Part shown: positions 1-11,110 of the stretch, piece by piece
Position numbering within the stretch: the stretch's first letter is position 1
Layout: the number at the start of each line of letters is the position of its first letter
Assembly: GCF_000340215.1 (NCBI RefSeq)
Contig: NW_006921532.1
Location: 4,911,126-4,975,125, forward strand
Direction of reading: 5' to 3'
DNA: 64,000 nt
Source of the DNA: Pseudocercospora fijiensis CIRAD86
Taxonomy: Eukaryota; Ascomycota; Dothideomycetes; Mycosphaerellales; Mycosphaerellaceae
Translations under genes and position numbers: made by a program
The notes under the pieces: model-generated
What the model was told of the DNA's origin: nothing
The model's database searches: none
The model's input: the letters and a program-made list of their open reading frames with translations, nothing else

Positions 1-3000
1 TAGGCTCCGGTACCGACTTAGACTCCGAAAGCGAAGGCAATATACCGAGTAGTAGCGACTACTTAGAGGACACTACTATATCTACGGCGAGCGCCCGCTA
101 ATAAAGTAACAAGGAACTATTAGGCCTAACACTATTCTACGCGTATATTACGGCGCTTTTTAACGCCTCCCTTAAGCTCGGTTACTACCTATAGGCCTTT
201 AGAACATCTACGACGGTCGCCCTTTAGAAGCTAGGCAAAGATCCGATAACGCTAAAGGGATACCGGCCGATTGCCTTACTTAATACGATAGGCAAATGCC
301 TAGAAAGCATTATTGCCGAAAGAATGCACTAGGCCTTTAAAACTTAGGGCATCCTACCGATAGGACACTTCGGTAGTAGAAAGGGCTATACTACCGACGA
401 GGCACTCTACTCCCTAATCGAACCGGTAGCAGATACCTAGTAATAAGGCGGTTATGCCTTAGTACTCGCTCTCGACATATTAGGCGTATTTAACTACGTT
501 TCCTATTAACGGTTACTTTATAATATACGCTATAGACGACTCGGCGGAGAGTTAGCTAAATAGATACAAAGCTTTCTTACTAGCCGTAGAATACGACTCC
601 GCCTACCTAATATTACCGCCTAGGAAGCGGAAGTTACAGTCGGCATCCCGTAGGGCTTACCTCTCTTACCGCCGCTCTTTGTAATCTTTAATACCGACCT
701 AGTCGAGTATATAGACGGAATAGAGAGTAACACGTTAATAGCCTAGATCGACGACGTAATAATACTAGTAACTAGACCTGCCGTAGAGGCTATCGAGCGG
801 ACAATAAAACAACTAGTTACGATATACGAGAAGTAGTTAACGTAGTACGCTATAATCTTCGTACTAGCTAAATTCTAGCTTATTTACTTTTACGCCCTAG
901 GTTTAAGATACTAAATAGCACGCGCTTACGCCTTTACTATCGAATTTTAGGGCATAGTAATCTAACCGTTAGAGGCGGTAAAGATACTAGGAGTTACCCT
1001 AGACTCCCGCCTAACATTCGCGGTATATCGAAAGGATATTAAAACAAAAGCGGCAAAGAAGACTAATGTTATCGCGGTGCTTAACAAATCTATATAGGGA
1101 GCATTACTAATAGCAGTCCGTAGAGTATACCTAGCGGTAATTAGACTACTCCTTGCCTACGGAGCCTTAGTTTAGTACCGACTAGGTACTATAGACGCTA
1201 GGAAGGCTACGAAACTTATTAACGCTATTTAATATACGGCAGCCTACTAAATAGCGGGAGCCTTTAAAACGATATCTTAATCGGCACTATAAATAGAGCT
1301 CTATATTGAACTAGTAGAAGTATACCTTTAATTAGTATGCCTCCGGACCTTTATTCGAATAGCAAGCCGACTATATAGCGCAGCTCTAGTTAATAGAGCG
1401 AGCACCGATACAAACCGTAGGTAGATTATACCTCTCGTATACTATAAATAAGTATACCTCGCTATAGGTAGTATATTGCCCCTTTAAATCTAATAGGTCT
1501 TCGTTAATACGCCGTAGGGCGAGTACCCGCAAACTATAGTACCCGACAATATAGAAGAAGCGATCCGCCGCTATAACGAGACTACGCGGCTCCTAGGCAT
1601 CTATATTTATACCGACGGATTACTTAAGGAAGACAAGAAGGGCGCCTGCAAATTAGGCTACTTAGCGGTATTACTCGACGGCCGGGTCTTTAAATCTAGA
1701 CCGCTAGGTATAGCGGCATTCTTATTATCCTTTTACGCTAAAGCATATAGACTCTTACTAGCCCTTTAATTAATAATCTACTACGGCCTAGTAGAACCGG
1801 TCTATATCTATACCGACAACCGAGGGCTTACATAAAGGATTAGTAACACTAGCGCTAATACTGCCTAGGACGCTATTAAGCAATTTTACGAGCTTCGCCT
1901 ATATATACCGTACCCTATAGCAATTTAATAGATACTAGGCTACTCCGGTATACTAGGCAATAAATTAGCAGATAAACTAGCTACCGAAGCGGCGGACAGA
2001 GTACGACTATTCTACTTATCCCTAATCTACGACTAGAAGTAGGCGAGGGGCTAAATTAATGCCTTTCTAAAGGACGAGTAGTAGCTACGATAGGCGGATA
2101 GGGATACTAGCCGAAGCGTCTACCGCATATAGCTATATATTATAAAGGACGTCCTTTAAAGGTATAAGTAGGCTAGCCGGCCGATTAGAAGTATTATTAC
2201 TTAAATGCGTACCGGAAAGATAGCGCTTAACTAATACCTCTACGGTATCGGAGCAGTCGGCAGCCCCTTCTACGGCCTATATATTAATAAAGAAGGATAC
2301 GACCCTTAACGATAGACGCCTGCCTATATTCTACTCGAATGCCTAAGACTAACTAAAGATAGAGACAATATATAGGTAGCCCTCGGTAAACGAATTACTA
2401 ATATTAACCTTCTTCTTAGCGACCTAGCGATAGTATAGTAGGTAGCCCTACTACTACTAAAGGCGAAAGTCTTATAGCAGTTTAGGGCAATCGATCCGGA
2501 GCTTGTAGAATCTAAGTATAGCGACCTAATTCAAAAGCAAGAAGCGGTATTAAATTCTAAGAAGGAAGCTAAAGCCGCGAAGAAAGCAGCGAAACAGGCC
2601 CGCTAGGCTCGGGTAAAACAGCGATACGCAGAGGCTACTATATAAGCAATTATATAGTATTACCGGGTTATAGTTAAGCAGTATATAGTATTTATATACA
2701 AAGAGCGTGCTACCGCTCTAATTTAATACCGCGAAAGCGGCTATACGATAGACATCCGCCTAGACCGTTAAGCTACCGCTAATCCTAGCTAAAATATACT
2801 ATAAAAAAGGGACGAAGGGTCGTAACTAAGCGATTAAGCACGACGAAGCTACTAGAGGGACTACCTACTATTATAGGCCGCGGAAGGGCTTATAGACGGT
2901 AGGAGAAGGATATAAATCCTAGGCGGACTAGTTTATTAAGTCGATCCCCTAATAGCGTCGCACTCGCCTCCTAATACGTACTATATACTAACGAACCTAG

Positions 3001-3650
3001 CGAGCACCTAAGGGCAACTACGTATTTACCGCAACGATAGTTAAATGCCGCGCGAACCCCTATTAGCGTAAATTAATGCTACGCGAGCGTTTTATTTACT
3101 CGACCGAGCGCTTAGTAGACTAGCAGATATACTAATAAAACTACTATCGAGCGGCTATTAACTAGAACAGCCCGGACATTAATACTAACCTCTTTAAAGC
3201 CTATTACTACCGGGCGTACGGCTTATCGAAACCGAGCCGCCCTATAATACTACTACTACCCTTAGACTCTGTATTTAAACTACTAATTAGGGTAGGTAGT
3301 ATACCTATCGCTTTAGGTAGTAGTAGAACAGATATTTATCTATAGTACGCCGGCAACTAGGTAGCTCAATCCTATTGCTAGCAAGCTAATATATATATAC
3401 TATATCCCTAACCGAGCGAGCAACCCCCTAGTTATATAAGAAGGCATTAGCCTATTTATTAAGATTCGTTAAAAGGCATACATTAATCTAAGGGACATTA
3501 AAAGGCGTACTAATTAAATGTTAACGGGAATGTCTATAAAATTATAACGACAGTAAGGCGAAGGATTAGCACGGAGCGGGTCAAATTGTAGCCAATACGG
3601 GGGCATTAGGCCACGTATCCATAAGCCGCGTAGATCAAAGGTCTTTAAAT
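1..3650 (+). mobile_element. RIP-degraded LINE (Tad1/I-like), 5' part outside window
   Basis: Non-LTR retrotransposon remnant entering from the left edge. One degraded frame contains reverse transcriptase followed by RNase H, the order seen in Tad1/I-type LINEs. CpA and TpG are nearly absent and stops are almost all TAG or TAA, so the copy was silenced by RIP. After the coding part (about 2646 onward) no further domain is recognised and the sequence is probably 3' untranslated. The right limit is placed where normal CpA/TpG content returns near 3650. No target duplication could be checked because the 5' end is missing. The family is confident; the exact clade is inferred. Confidence 0.85.
3..2645 (+). 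pseudogene. LINE ORF2 remnant: reverse transcriptase and RNase H
   Basis: A single frame survives from the left edge to about 2645, broken by many in-frame TAG/TAA codons. Around 258-330 it reads GYRPIALLNTIGK, the conserved entry into LINE reverse transcriptase. Around 470-760 come the palm region (LDILGVFNYVS, normally DISGAFDNVS), VGIP.GLPL and WIDDVIILV (first residue now a stop), with the catalytic DD pair still visible. Near 1605-1630 the frame reads IYTDG, near 1808 YTDNRG, and near 1935-1980 LGYSGILGNKLADKLATEAA, which are RNase H motifs with His changed to Tyr. Reverse transcriptase and RNase H share one frame. The acidic start fits the linker after an endonuclease that lies outside the window. 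The product copied element RNA at the target site. It is not functional. Confidence 0.85.
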
Positions 3651-3913
3651 AGGCTTCAAATGACATACCAACCAACCAACCGACCACCGCCGACCGATAT
3701 CAACACAAGATGTGAACGCTGCTATGCAGATATTATAACACTGATAGAAGACCTCACTGGCATTTTACGAGTCTTGCATTTCTCTACCTCGCTATGCCTC
3801 AACCCAAAAAGAATGCCCCGTGGCCACGTGTGTGTACTGATTTCCAATCTGTCGATGCGTCGCTTCGTCTCTCATAATCTATTTCTACTGTCTTCACATG
3901 CACTATGTGAGAC

Positions 3914-6900
3914 CTAATAACGTCGATCACGTTGTGCTCCCAAATCTTCTGTCTGGCTCCTGTGGATGAATCCATGTCCCTCAGGTACATGCGGCACCTC
4001 ACCTAGATCACCGGTCCCTGATACCTGCCTGGGAAGCTGTGGGGCATTGGTGTCTGGAGGATGGATGTTGCTTTCATTCGTGTTTAATCGCCAGGCAGCA
4101 GGAGAAACCATTCCTGTGCGAGCATCAAGGCGTTGGCCAGCGTTAGGCGTATGCTGTTTGCCCTCTTCTGGGATATCGCCCATGGAAATTCCCTTCTCTG
4201 CCAAGTCGTCTGCGCCATCACCACCCTTCCGACCAAAGAAGCGATTTCGATGCACAGAGTTACTACTCCTCCATCGACTGTCCGTTGAACGTCTGGCGAG
4301 ACCTCCCGGAATGAAATTGTCTCGGCCAGATGTACGAGCACTCTCAGCGCTAGCGCGAGCACGCTCCTGGGAAGCTCGAGAACGCTCACGCTCTTGAGAG
4401 GCTTCAACAATTTGCATGCGTGGCATTTCGCGATTGCGATCCTCGTATACATCACCGGCCATGTCGCCCATGGCTGCGTAGCTTTTCATACCCAGGCTAA
4501 AGTCCACTCGCTTGTTCATTTGCGCAAGTGATTCTGCCCGTGCCCTGCTGCCTTTCATAATGCTGCCACTTCGTAGACGCGACTGTGGACCTTGCGAGCC
4601 AGGATGATCATTCTCATTTGGTGGTGAAACAAACGGCGGGTCCTGATTGCCCGTGTTGTCTTCGGGTCCAATTCCGTGCGGGTTATCTGGATGACCGCCG
4701 TGGCCGGCACCTGCAGTAGCCTGATGCGGCACATTCGATAGGTACATCGGGAACGTCTCGCGCATACCAGGGAAGCGCATGTATGGTCCTTCAATGCCTA
4801 GTTCCTGCATGGTCACCATCATTGCGCAGATGAACTTGTTGCGTCGTGCAAGACGAAGACCTTCGTTTTGCCAATTCGATTTGTAGAAGAATACCACATT
4901 CAAGTTCATTGAATGAACCTCAACGATATCGCGAAGCTCAGTTAGGATGTTGCCCTGGTACTCACGCTTCTCGGACTTGACAAACTCGAGAAGCTTCGTG
5001 CGCAGGCCATCAATCTGCTCAAGCGTCGTTCCAAACTTGATAGTGATAGACACCGCTTCGGCGAGTCCACCGGATCGACGCTGATTGAGGATGAACAACG
5101 TGTTAAGATAGCTGTTGGGGGCTTGGACAATGTGACCTTCCATCTTCTTGAACTCGGTGTACAGTAGCGAGATCTCCTTGACGAAATAGTCGTCTCCACG
5201 GAGCAGAGATCCGGTGTTGCCGTAAATGCCAACACGATCCCCAACATCGAAAGGATGTTTGACAAAGACAAAAATGACAGATTGCAAGAACTCCTGTGCG
5301 GTTGCACTGAATAACCACGAAAGGGCCAAGACTGCGCTTCCAGCAGACGTGAGGACTCCGGCAGCAGAGGTCGAGATCAGCGAGATAAAGACCAGCACGA
5401 CAATGACGAAAACGATGAACATGAAGACATCGTCAAGCTTGCCCACGACACTATCCAAGTCTTTGAGCGAAGCAGTGATACTCTTTCGTTCTCGTCCGAT
5501 TTCGACGCAGACTGCCTCCAGTTCTTCCATGCTGATGTCGCCATTCATGTCCTTATCGAACATGGTGAACGCGCTGTTGGCTTCCTCGTCGTTTTCGAAC
5601 GCTGGGCGTAGATCGTCTGAGACCACAGTCTCCGTGTCTTCTCGTGCGAAAGTGCGGTATAGACGCCTGGCCAGAACCTGCGAGCCTCCAGTAGTGCTCA
5701 AGAGCGTCAGCACGACTTGCTGAGGGTGCGTGCTTTTGACTACTTGTTTGCCTGTAAAGTCTCCAGCAACTTTACCAGCAACATCTCCGAACTTGCTTAG
5801 GCCCTGCTTGGCAGTTTTGGCAGCTTCAGCGACAAACACGCCCGGTGTTCGTGCACCACTACCCGGCTCTGCTTCCTTGATCTCGAACTCTGCATCGTCC
5901 ATGGCAATCTTCTGCTTCGAGAAGGTGTAGAGTTTCGTCAGGCTGCCGATCTGGAATTTGTTGATTTCAATCCGGTCGGCGTACGTTCTCAAGTGGAAGC
6001 TGATCGCTATCAATTGGATGATGATCTTTTCCACGAAATTGAGGATCGCGCCGACGAAAAAGGACACCAAGACTTTGTTCATGGTGTTCATCCATGGCTG
6101 GGTTCCTGTCTGTGGTGGCTTTTGGCGATGTATCATGAGCGGCAAGAAGGAAACCTCTATGGCCAGCCACCAGAAAAAGATCGTTGCCGGCAACTCGAGC
6201 TGCTTGCCCATATCGCGCCATTTCTTGCTGTTGTTGGTGAAGAAGCTGGATAGAGCACCAATGGGCCATGGCAGACACTTTGCGAGAATTCGACCGGCCC
6301 ACAGAGTCAGCCAGACGATTTCCAACCAGATCATGAACCAAGCAAGATAGACACCTCCGACGGTAGCTTTCGGAAAGACGAAGAATCCCAACAAGAGGGG
6401 TATGAGCAAAATGAGAGTCAGCGGTGCGATGTAAGTAGCCCAGCGTACAAGGACATTCGATTGATGAACCTTCTTCAGAAACTTGGCAATTCCGGTTGCG
6501 GGATGTTCGATGGGCTTGTAGATCTTGGTCTTCTCGTGTACGGGGTTTGTGGCGACATCGAAATCATCGACCATTTCTTCGCGTCTGCGTGACCTCGAAC
6601 GATAGGTCTCGCCGGCGCTTTTTAGTCGGGAAAGCTCCTCATCGTTCCGTGATATTTGTCGCTCTACTTTCAACAGTTCGAGATCATCGTCCAGTCTATG
6701 AGCTTGCTCACGCGTAATGGAAGGAGACTGCATGCTGCGGAGAGGGTCGCCGGGTTCATACTGTGTTTCCAGAGTCAAATGGCTGGCAGATCGCGGACGT
6801 CCTCCTGCAGGCAAGAGCTCGGGCTGGATTGAGGAGTTTCTATCGTCGGACCTCCCTTGATGTGCACGGTTCTCCCGTTCGTCGCCATCGCCCACCACAG

Positions 6901-7087
6901 TACCATCTTGTGAGCTGCCGGTGCGATTGCGATCGAGCGATTGACGAGATGCGTCGCGATGGATGTTGTAAGAAGGTAACGAAGGGCGTCTGTCCTGACT
7001 CGTCCGAGGCTGGCTTTGGCTCTGATGCACGGGATGTGGTGGTTGGGCATATGTCGGCTCTGGTCGTTCGTCCGTCGGAGTAGTCAT
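3914..7087 (-). CDS. MscS-family mechanosensitive ion channel with EF-hand
   Basis: Uninterrupted 1057-codon frame with no intron. Residues 1-190 are polar and probably disordered. Hydrophobic segments lie near 216-238, 243-266, 300-317 and 338-360. An EF-hand calcium loop, DKDMNGDISMEE, is at about 511-522. Two further membrane segments follow at about 553-573 and 576-597, the second rich in Gly/Ala/Ser like the MscS pore helix, and then the MscS beta-domain signature HPFDVGDRVGIYG near 611-623. The C-terminal 250 residues are again low complexity. This order matches the fungal Msy1/Msy2 channels of fission yeast, which sit in internal membranes and act in hypo-osmotic calcium responses; the role here is by family. 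The start codon is preceded by CCAAT, a fair fungal context, and the TAG stop lies about 260 bp from the left LINE. It is in tandem with the glycosyltransferase gene upstream and shows no RIP. Confidence 0.92.
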   Translation of the reverse strand: MTTPTDERPEPTYAQPPHPVHQSQSQPRTSQDRRPSLPSYNIHRDASRQSLDRNRTGSSQDGTVVGDGDERENRAHQGRSDDRNSSIQPELLPAGGRPRSASHLTLETQYEPGDPLRSMQSPSITREQAHRLDDDLELLKVERQISRNDEELSRLKSAGETYRSRSRRREEMVDDFDVATNPVHEKTKIYKPIEHPATGIAKFLKKVHQSNVLVRWATYIAPLTLILLIPLLLGFFVFPKATVGGVYLAWFMIWLEIVWLTLWAGRILAKCLPWPIGALSSFFTNNSKKWRDMGKQLELPATIFFWWLAIEVSFLPLMIHRQKPPQTGTQPWMNTMNKVLVSFFVGAILNFVEKIIIQLIAISFHLRTYADRIEINKFQIGSLTKLYTFSKQKIAMDDAEFEIKEAEPGSGARTPGVFVAEAAKTAKQGLSKFGDVAGKVAGDFTGKQVVKSTHPQQVVLTLLSTTGGSQVLARRLYRTFAREDTETVVSDDLRPAFENDEEANSAFTMFDKDMNGDISMEELEAVCVEIGRERKSITASLKDLDSVVGKLDDVFMFIVFVIVVLVFISLISTSAAGVLTSAGSAVLALSWLFSATAQEFLQSVIFVFVKHPFDVGDRVGIYGNTGSLLRGDDYFVKEISLLYTEFKKMEGHIVQAPNSYLNTLFILNQRRSGGLAEAVSITIKFGTTLEQIDGLRTKLLEFVKSEKREYQGNILTELRDIVEVHSMNLNVVFFYKSNWQNEGLRLARRNKFICAMMVTMQELGIEGPYMRFPGMRETFPMYLSNVPHQATAGAGHGGHPDNPHGIGPEDNTGNQDPPFVSPPNENDHPGSQGPQSRLRSGSIMKGSRARAESLAQMNKRVDFSLGMKSYAAMGDMAGDVYEDRNREMPRMQIVEASQERERSRASQERARASAESARTSGRDNFIPGGLARRSTDSRWRSSNSVHRNRFFGRKGGDGADDLAEKGISMGDIPEEGKQHTPNAGQRLDARTGMVSPAAWRLNTNESNIHPPDTNAPQLPRQVSGTGDLGEVPHVPEGHGFIHRSQTEDLGAQRDRRY

Positions 7088-8191
7088 ATTGGTCGAAGAA
7101 CTGTGTAGCGAGCAGCAAACGAGTGAGCTGGAATGGGATTAAGCAAGAATGCACGAGGCGCCGTGCTCTCTATACTGTAGCTAAAATGATAATAGAAGCC
7201 AGCGTGTACGGTGTGGGTAGTTCTCGGTGCAGGAACAAACGAAGCCGTGCAGGCGGGTGGAAAAGACTGGCGGGAGTAAGAATACGACGAGCGTTCCACG
7301 TCGGGAGCAGCGAAACGAGGGGTCTTTTCACAAGCACGAAAAGTCCACGGCGGGCTGTGCGCACTGTGCAACTTTTGCACTGCACCTTTCCCCTGATGAT
7401 CTGAAGACGAATGAGCACAAAAAATGAGCGGGTGCAGGAAGATGCGGCAAGGCGCCAAGGCCGAATAATCACCGCGAGTGTTGATGACGATGCTTCCTTC
7501 ACCAACCACACCCTATGTGTATATTTCAATGGCCTGTAAGTAAGTTGTTGATGATTCTCGTTCAATTATCTCCTGTCCATCAAGCTGTGAAGAGCTCCTG
7601 CTACAGTAAAAGCTCATGCAGGGATGTTTCGCCACCCTGTCTGTCAACCAAAACTTCCCGTAACTCAATTGAGCCGCGACACGACGCCACTGCCGCCCCT
7701 TCATGATTCATTATTGGTACCTACTACAGTACAGATGCACTTGCTTCACGCCGTGTATGTAGAGCTCCCCAACACTTTCCGGAGCCTGATGCGCCCCGTT
7801 CCATTGGCCGATCAAAGGTTGACGAGAGTCGTGAAACAGGGGCGGGGCGGGGCGGGGCAGGGCAGTCGCTGCCTACATAGTACAAACTACTCGCCGATGA
7901 AAACATCGCCGTGTCGTGACAACCTTTCCATTCCAAACCTCAACAATCCCATCTTGACAGCAAACCATCCAACACCTGACATCTCGCCACATGCACCGCA
8001 CCTTCCGCATCCCGGATAAGTAAAGCTGCTCGGCACGAGTCTACGCCACCGTGCATCTCGCAGCAGGCTCTTCTGCTGCAACACTGACAGCGGGCATACA
8101 ATGGCTCTCGATAATACTTGATCGTGATGGATATCTGCCTTCCATCTATCTTCCATCTTCTACCCTCCACGCTCCGCCCTGGAACCACGCA
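7088..8191 (-). promoter_or_regulatory. Intergenic region: promoter of the MscS gene and 3' end of the GT2 gene
   Basis: No coding region is supported in these 1.1 kb. Both flanking genes are on the minus strand, so this holds the 3' untranslated region of the glycosyltransferase gene at the right and the promoter of the channel gene at the left. A run of four GGGGC units followed by a GGGGCA variant lies at about 7839-7865, and a CCAATGG motif on the minus strand lies at 7801-7807, about 0.7 kb upstream of the channel start. A pyrimidine-rich stretch precedes the start on the minus strand. Short overlapping frames here have no domain or splice support. Confidence 0.5.
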
Positions 8192-11110
8192 CTAAAAAGT
8201 GAACGTCATCAGCGCCGGATTGAGCGCGATCGGCAGCAAGAAATGGCTGACGCAGACCGTGGACATCGGAAGAATGGCGATAAAGTCTTGAATCCGCCAA
8301 CTGTAGGGAATGAAGCTGCCCACGGCGAGTACTATCATGGTGACGATTCCGAGTAATGCGAAGCCCATGCTGTATTTGAATTTGTTGAGCACCTTGGGCA
8401 CTTCGATGAAGAAATTGGAGAACTCAGCCTCCTTGGAAGTTGCGCCCTGGAGAGATATGTCAGTGGAAGGCCAAACAGTGGAAGGCTTGCATTGTCAATG
8501 TCAACATACCCAAGTCATGTTGATCTCAAACATGTGACTGAGTAGAGCCTGGCTGACATGCAGCGACAGACCTCCGAGAAAAATTGCGAGCATGAAAGTC
8601 CACTTGACGTTCTCGAGTAGGGAGCCTATCCACGATCGCTCGCCAATCCTGTACCGCATCGTTGCCAGCGCGAAGTTGCCGAGACCGTTGAAAACAATGA
8701 CGATCGAGAACCAGACTTTCCAGGAGTCGATGTAGTATTTATCGAGATACCCGTTGAACCATCCGATGGCGAAGTAATTGGCCACCGTCAAAATCCATGC
8801 GGCTCCGATTGCGTAGTAGGTGCCGATATACGAAATGATAGTGATTTTCGAGGTCATGCGGATGTTGGAGAACAGAAATTTGCGAAAGAGCGGCGTGAAA
8901 GGTCTGAAGACTCACAAATTAGCAGAGATTCTGTTTCGCCCATGTCGATACTCCTTACCCTCGCCAAAGCCAGGTTCGAATTGGCTCGAAGAGCAACTCG
9001 TTGCAACCATATGCATACTTTTCCCATCTGGCAAGCTCATCGTACACAGTCAAAGAAACGCCTTCTTTGAAACCTTCCCCCGCCCATGCAGCAAGGCGAA
9101 TAATGTAGCCATTGCACTGAAGCTTGAGTGACATCTCGAAATCCTCGGACACATGACTTTCGGACCAGAATTTTTCGTAGCCATCCTCGTCGAAGTAGCC
9201 GATTTCCTGGATTGCCGACCAACGGAGAATTGCATTGTGGCCAACGAAGGGCGCTACATCACCGTTACTAACGGTGTACTTGATCGCCGTATAGATCAAG
9301 TTCGTGAAAAAGGTGATGCCGTTCTCGAAAAAGGTATGAACCACTTGCATCACGCCCGAAGCAAATTGCATGATGGCGACGTCCGGAGACTGCTCCATTT
9401 CACTGACAGCATCGAGGAGACAATCGACGGGAACCCGCGTGTCCGAGTCGATGATCAGAATGTAGTCGCCGAGACGGATATTGCCGTCAGCCCAAGCTCG
9501 TCCATGCTCTTCAAGCACTTCTCGCAGACATCTCTCATATTCGACGGCCTCGTCGTTTTGGGTCCAGTTCGAATCACGCTGGACTTTTGCTAGCTTCGCT
9601 TCCACATTGTTGGAGAGCATTAAGCCGAAGTTCATATTGGAGGCCTTTTTGAATTTTCCTTTGCGCACGAATCCTTCAGAACCATGCTTTGGACGAGCCG
9701 TGAAGCCGATGCAATGGTCGGCATAAAAATCAATGCGATCCTGACGCTCCTGTTCATCAAGGATTTGGAGTCCATCGTCGTTGACGAAGATGTTGGCGCT
9801 CCCACCTTGCATTTCGTACGTTGAGATGGCCGCTTTGATGGATTTCACAGTCGGCGCAATGACAGATCCCAGGCCTTCTTTGTACACTGCGCTGAATCAG
9901 CTAGAACACGAAATAGAGAAGGACGGAGGAAATACCTGGGCACTGAATCGTGACGTGCGGTAGGGGCCGATGTGTAAGCCTCATTGGAAGCATTGCGGAG
10001 TAGAAGCGACTGTTCTCCGTCATCTGTCGAATAGGTCCGAGCACTTGTGCAATGCATCCAACAATCACCTGTGCAAAGAATAATGTGAAGAAGACTTGAA
10101 CCGGAGTCAGGGCGAGGAAAGCCAGCCGCAGATACGACTTGTCGACCATCAACTCAATCGCAATCTGTCGGAAGCCGGCGCCCAGCATAATTGTGATGAG
10201 GAATAGAGTAATTGAGACAAGCACAGTGTTCATGAGATTCGTAGGCCGCTCCAGACGAGCGGCCTCGCCGCTTTCTTCATCAACACTCTGGGCCGTGACG
10301 CGAGGAACTTTCTTTTCATTGCCGCTGGACGCGTCTTCGTCCTCGTCACTGGAATCTCCGGTATTCCAAACCACATCAATTAGCTCACTTTCGATCGACT
10401 GAGCGCGGGGGATGAGGTTTGCAGCATCTGCGTCGGTTAATTCGGGAATTCTTGTGATCGATGACCTTACTCACCATCGTCCCAGACAACAAGCAATCCG
10501 TCTTGAGCAACGAACGCTGCGAATTGAAGTTTTCTCGCCCGTGGAAGATCTTCCAAAGTGGGTATGACCTACGTCCGCGATCGAGCCTAGTCAGCAAATG
10601 GTGTGAAAGGAAATCATCCTTGGGACTGACCTGTACCCGCAGTCCATTCTTCAGAGGCACGTCGACAGCATCGGACCATGCAAGGAAGGTCTTGATCACC
10701 CTGCTGTTGACAGTCATGGCACATGGGACGTTCAATGCAACGCATCCATCAGCCAAAGCCGAGTGGACAAGGCTGGCCGGACATGTGAGATAGTGTCCCT
10801 TGCACTTTCGAACAAGCACACCCTCACGCTCACCAGCACCATCTCCAATCCACCGCGCCATACATTGCTGCTGGAAGAGGTGGTTGACGAGTACCTCGTG
10901 ACGAATTTCTTCAATGAATGTTGAGCCTCGGGATTTCGTTGAGGGTGCCAAAGAAACTCGAGAAGAGCCAAAGCCGTAGGGGCCCCATGGATTTCCGGGC
11001 ATCCAGTCGTTGGAGCGAGGAGTCGACTGCCGTTCATTGTCGTCGAGCTTGGGCTCGGCATTCTCACCGCCATCTTTCTTACTCGACCGAGGATAGCTCT
11101 CTAGACTCAT
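8192..11110 (-). CDS. GT2: Membrane family-2 glycosyltransferase (fungal GT2 type), six exons
   Basis: Exons 11110-10631, 10568-10475, 10427-9936, 9886-8959, 8903-8510 and 8446-8192 join to 2643 nt, exactly 880 codons plus TAG. All five introns are 47-63 nt with GT...AG ends, and the joins restore good sequence, for example CPVYKEGL across exons 3/4 and WRGPFTPLFR across 4/5. Domains: polar N-terminus, two or three membrane segments near 240-310, GT-A catalytic region with NDDG (about 391-394), IIDSDTRVP (DxD near 502-504) and SEDFEM (ED near 603), then about five membrane segments to the end. At the place of the processive QxxRW motif it reads ELARW. The architecture matches the GT2 of Zymoseptoria and Fusarium needed for hyphal growth on solid surfaces, a likely surface polysaccharide synthase; orthology is inferred. 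An in-frame ATG at 11176 would add 22 residues; 11110 was preferred for the polar MSLESYPRSS start. Confidence 0.9.

Noticed and set aside
3660..3917. 85-codon plus-strand frame next to the channel gene
   Set aside because: It lies in the 3' flank of the channel gene, has no recognisable domain and no supporting signals.
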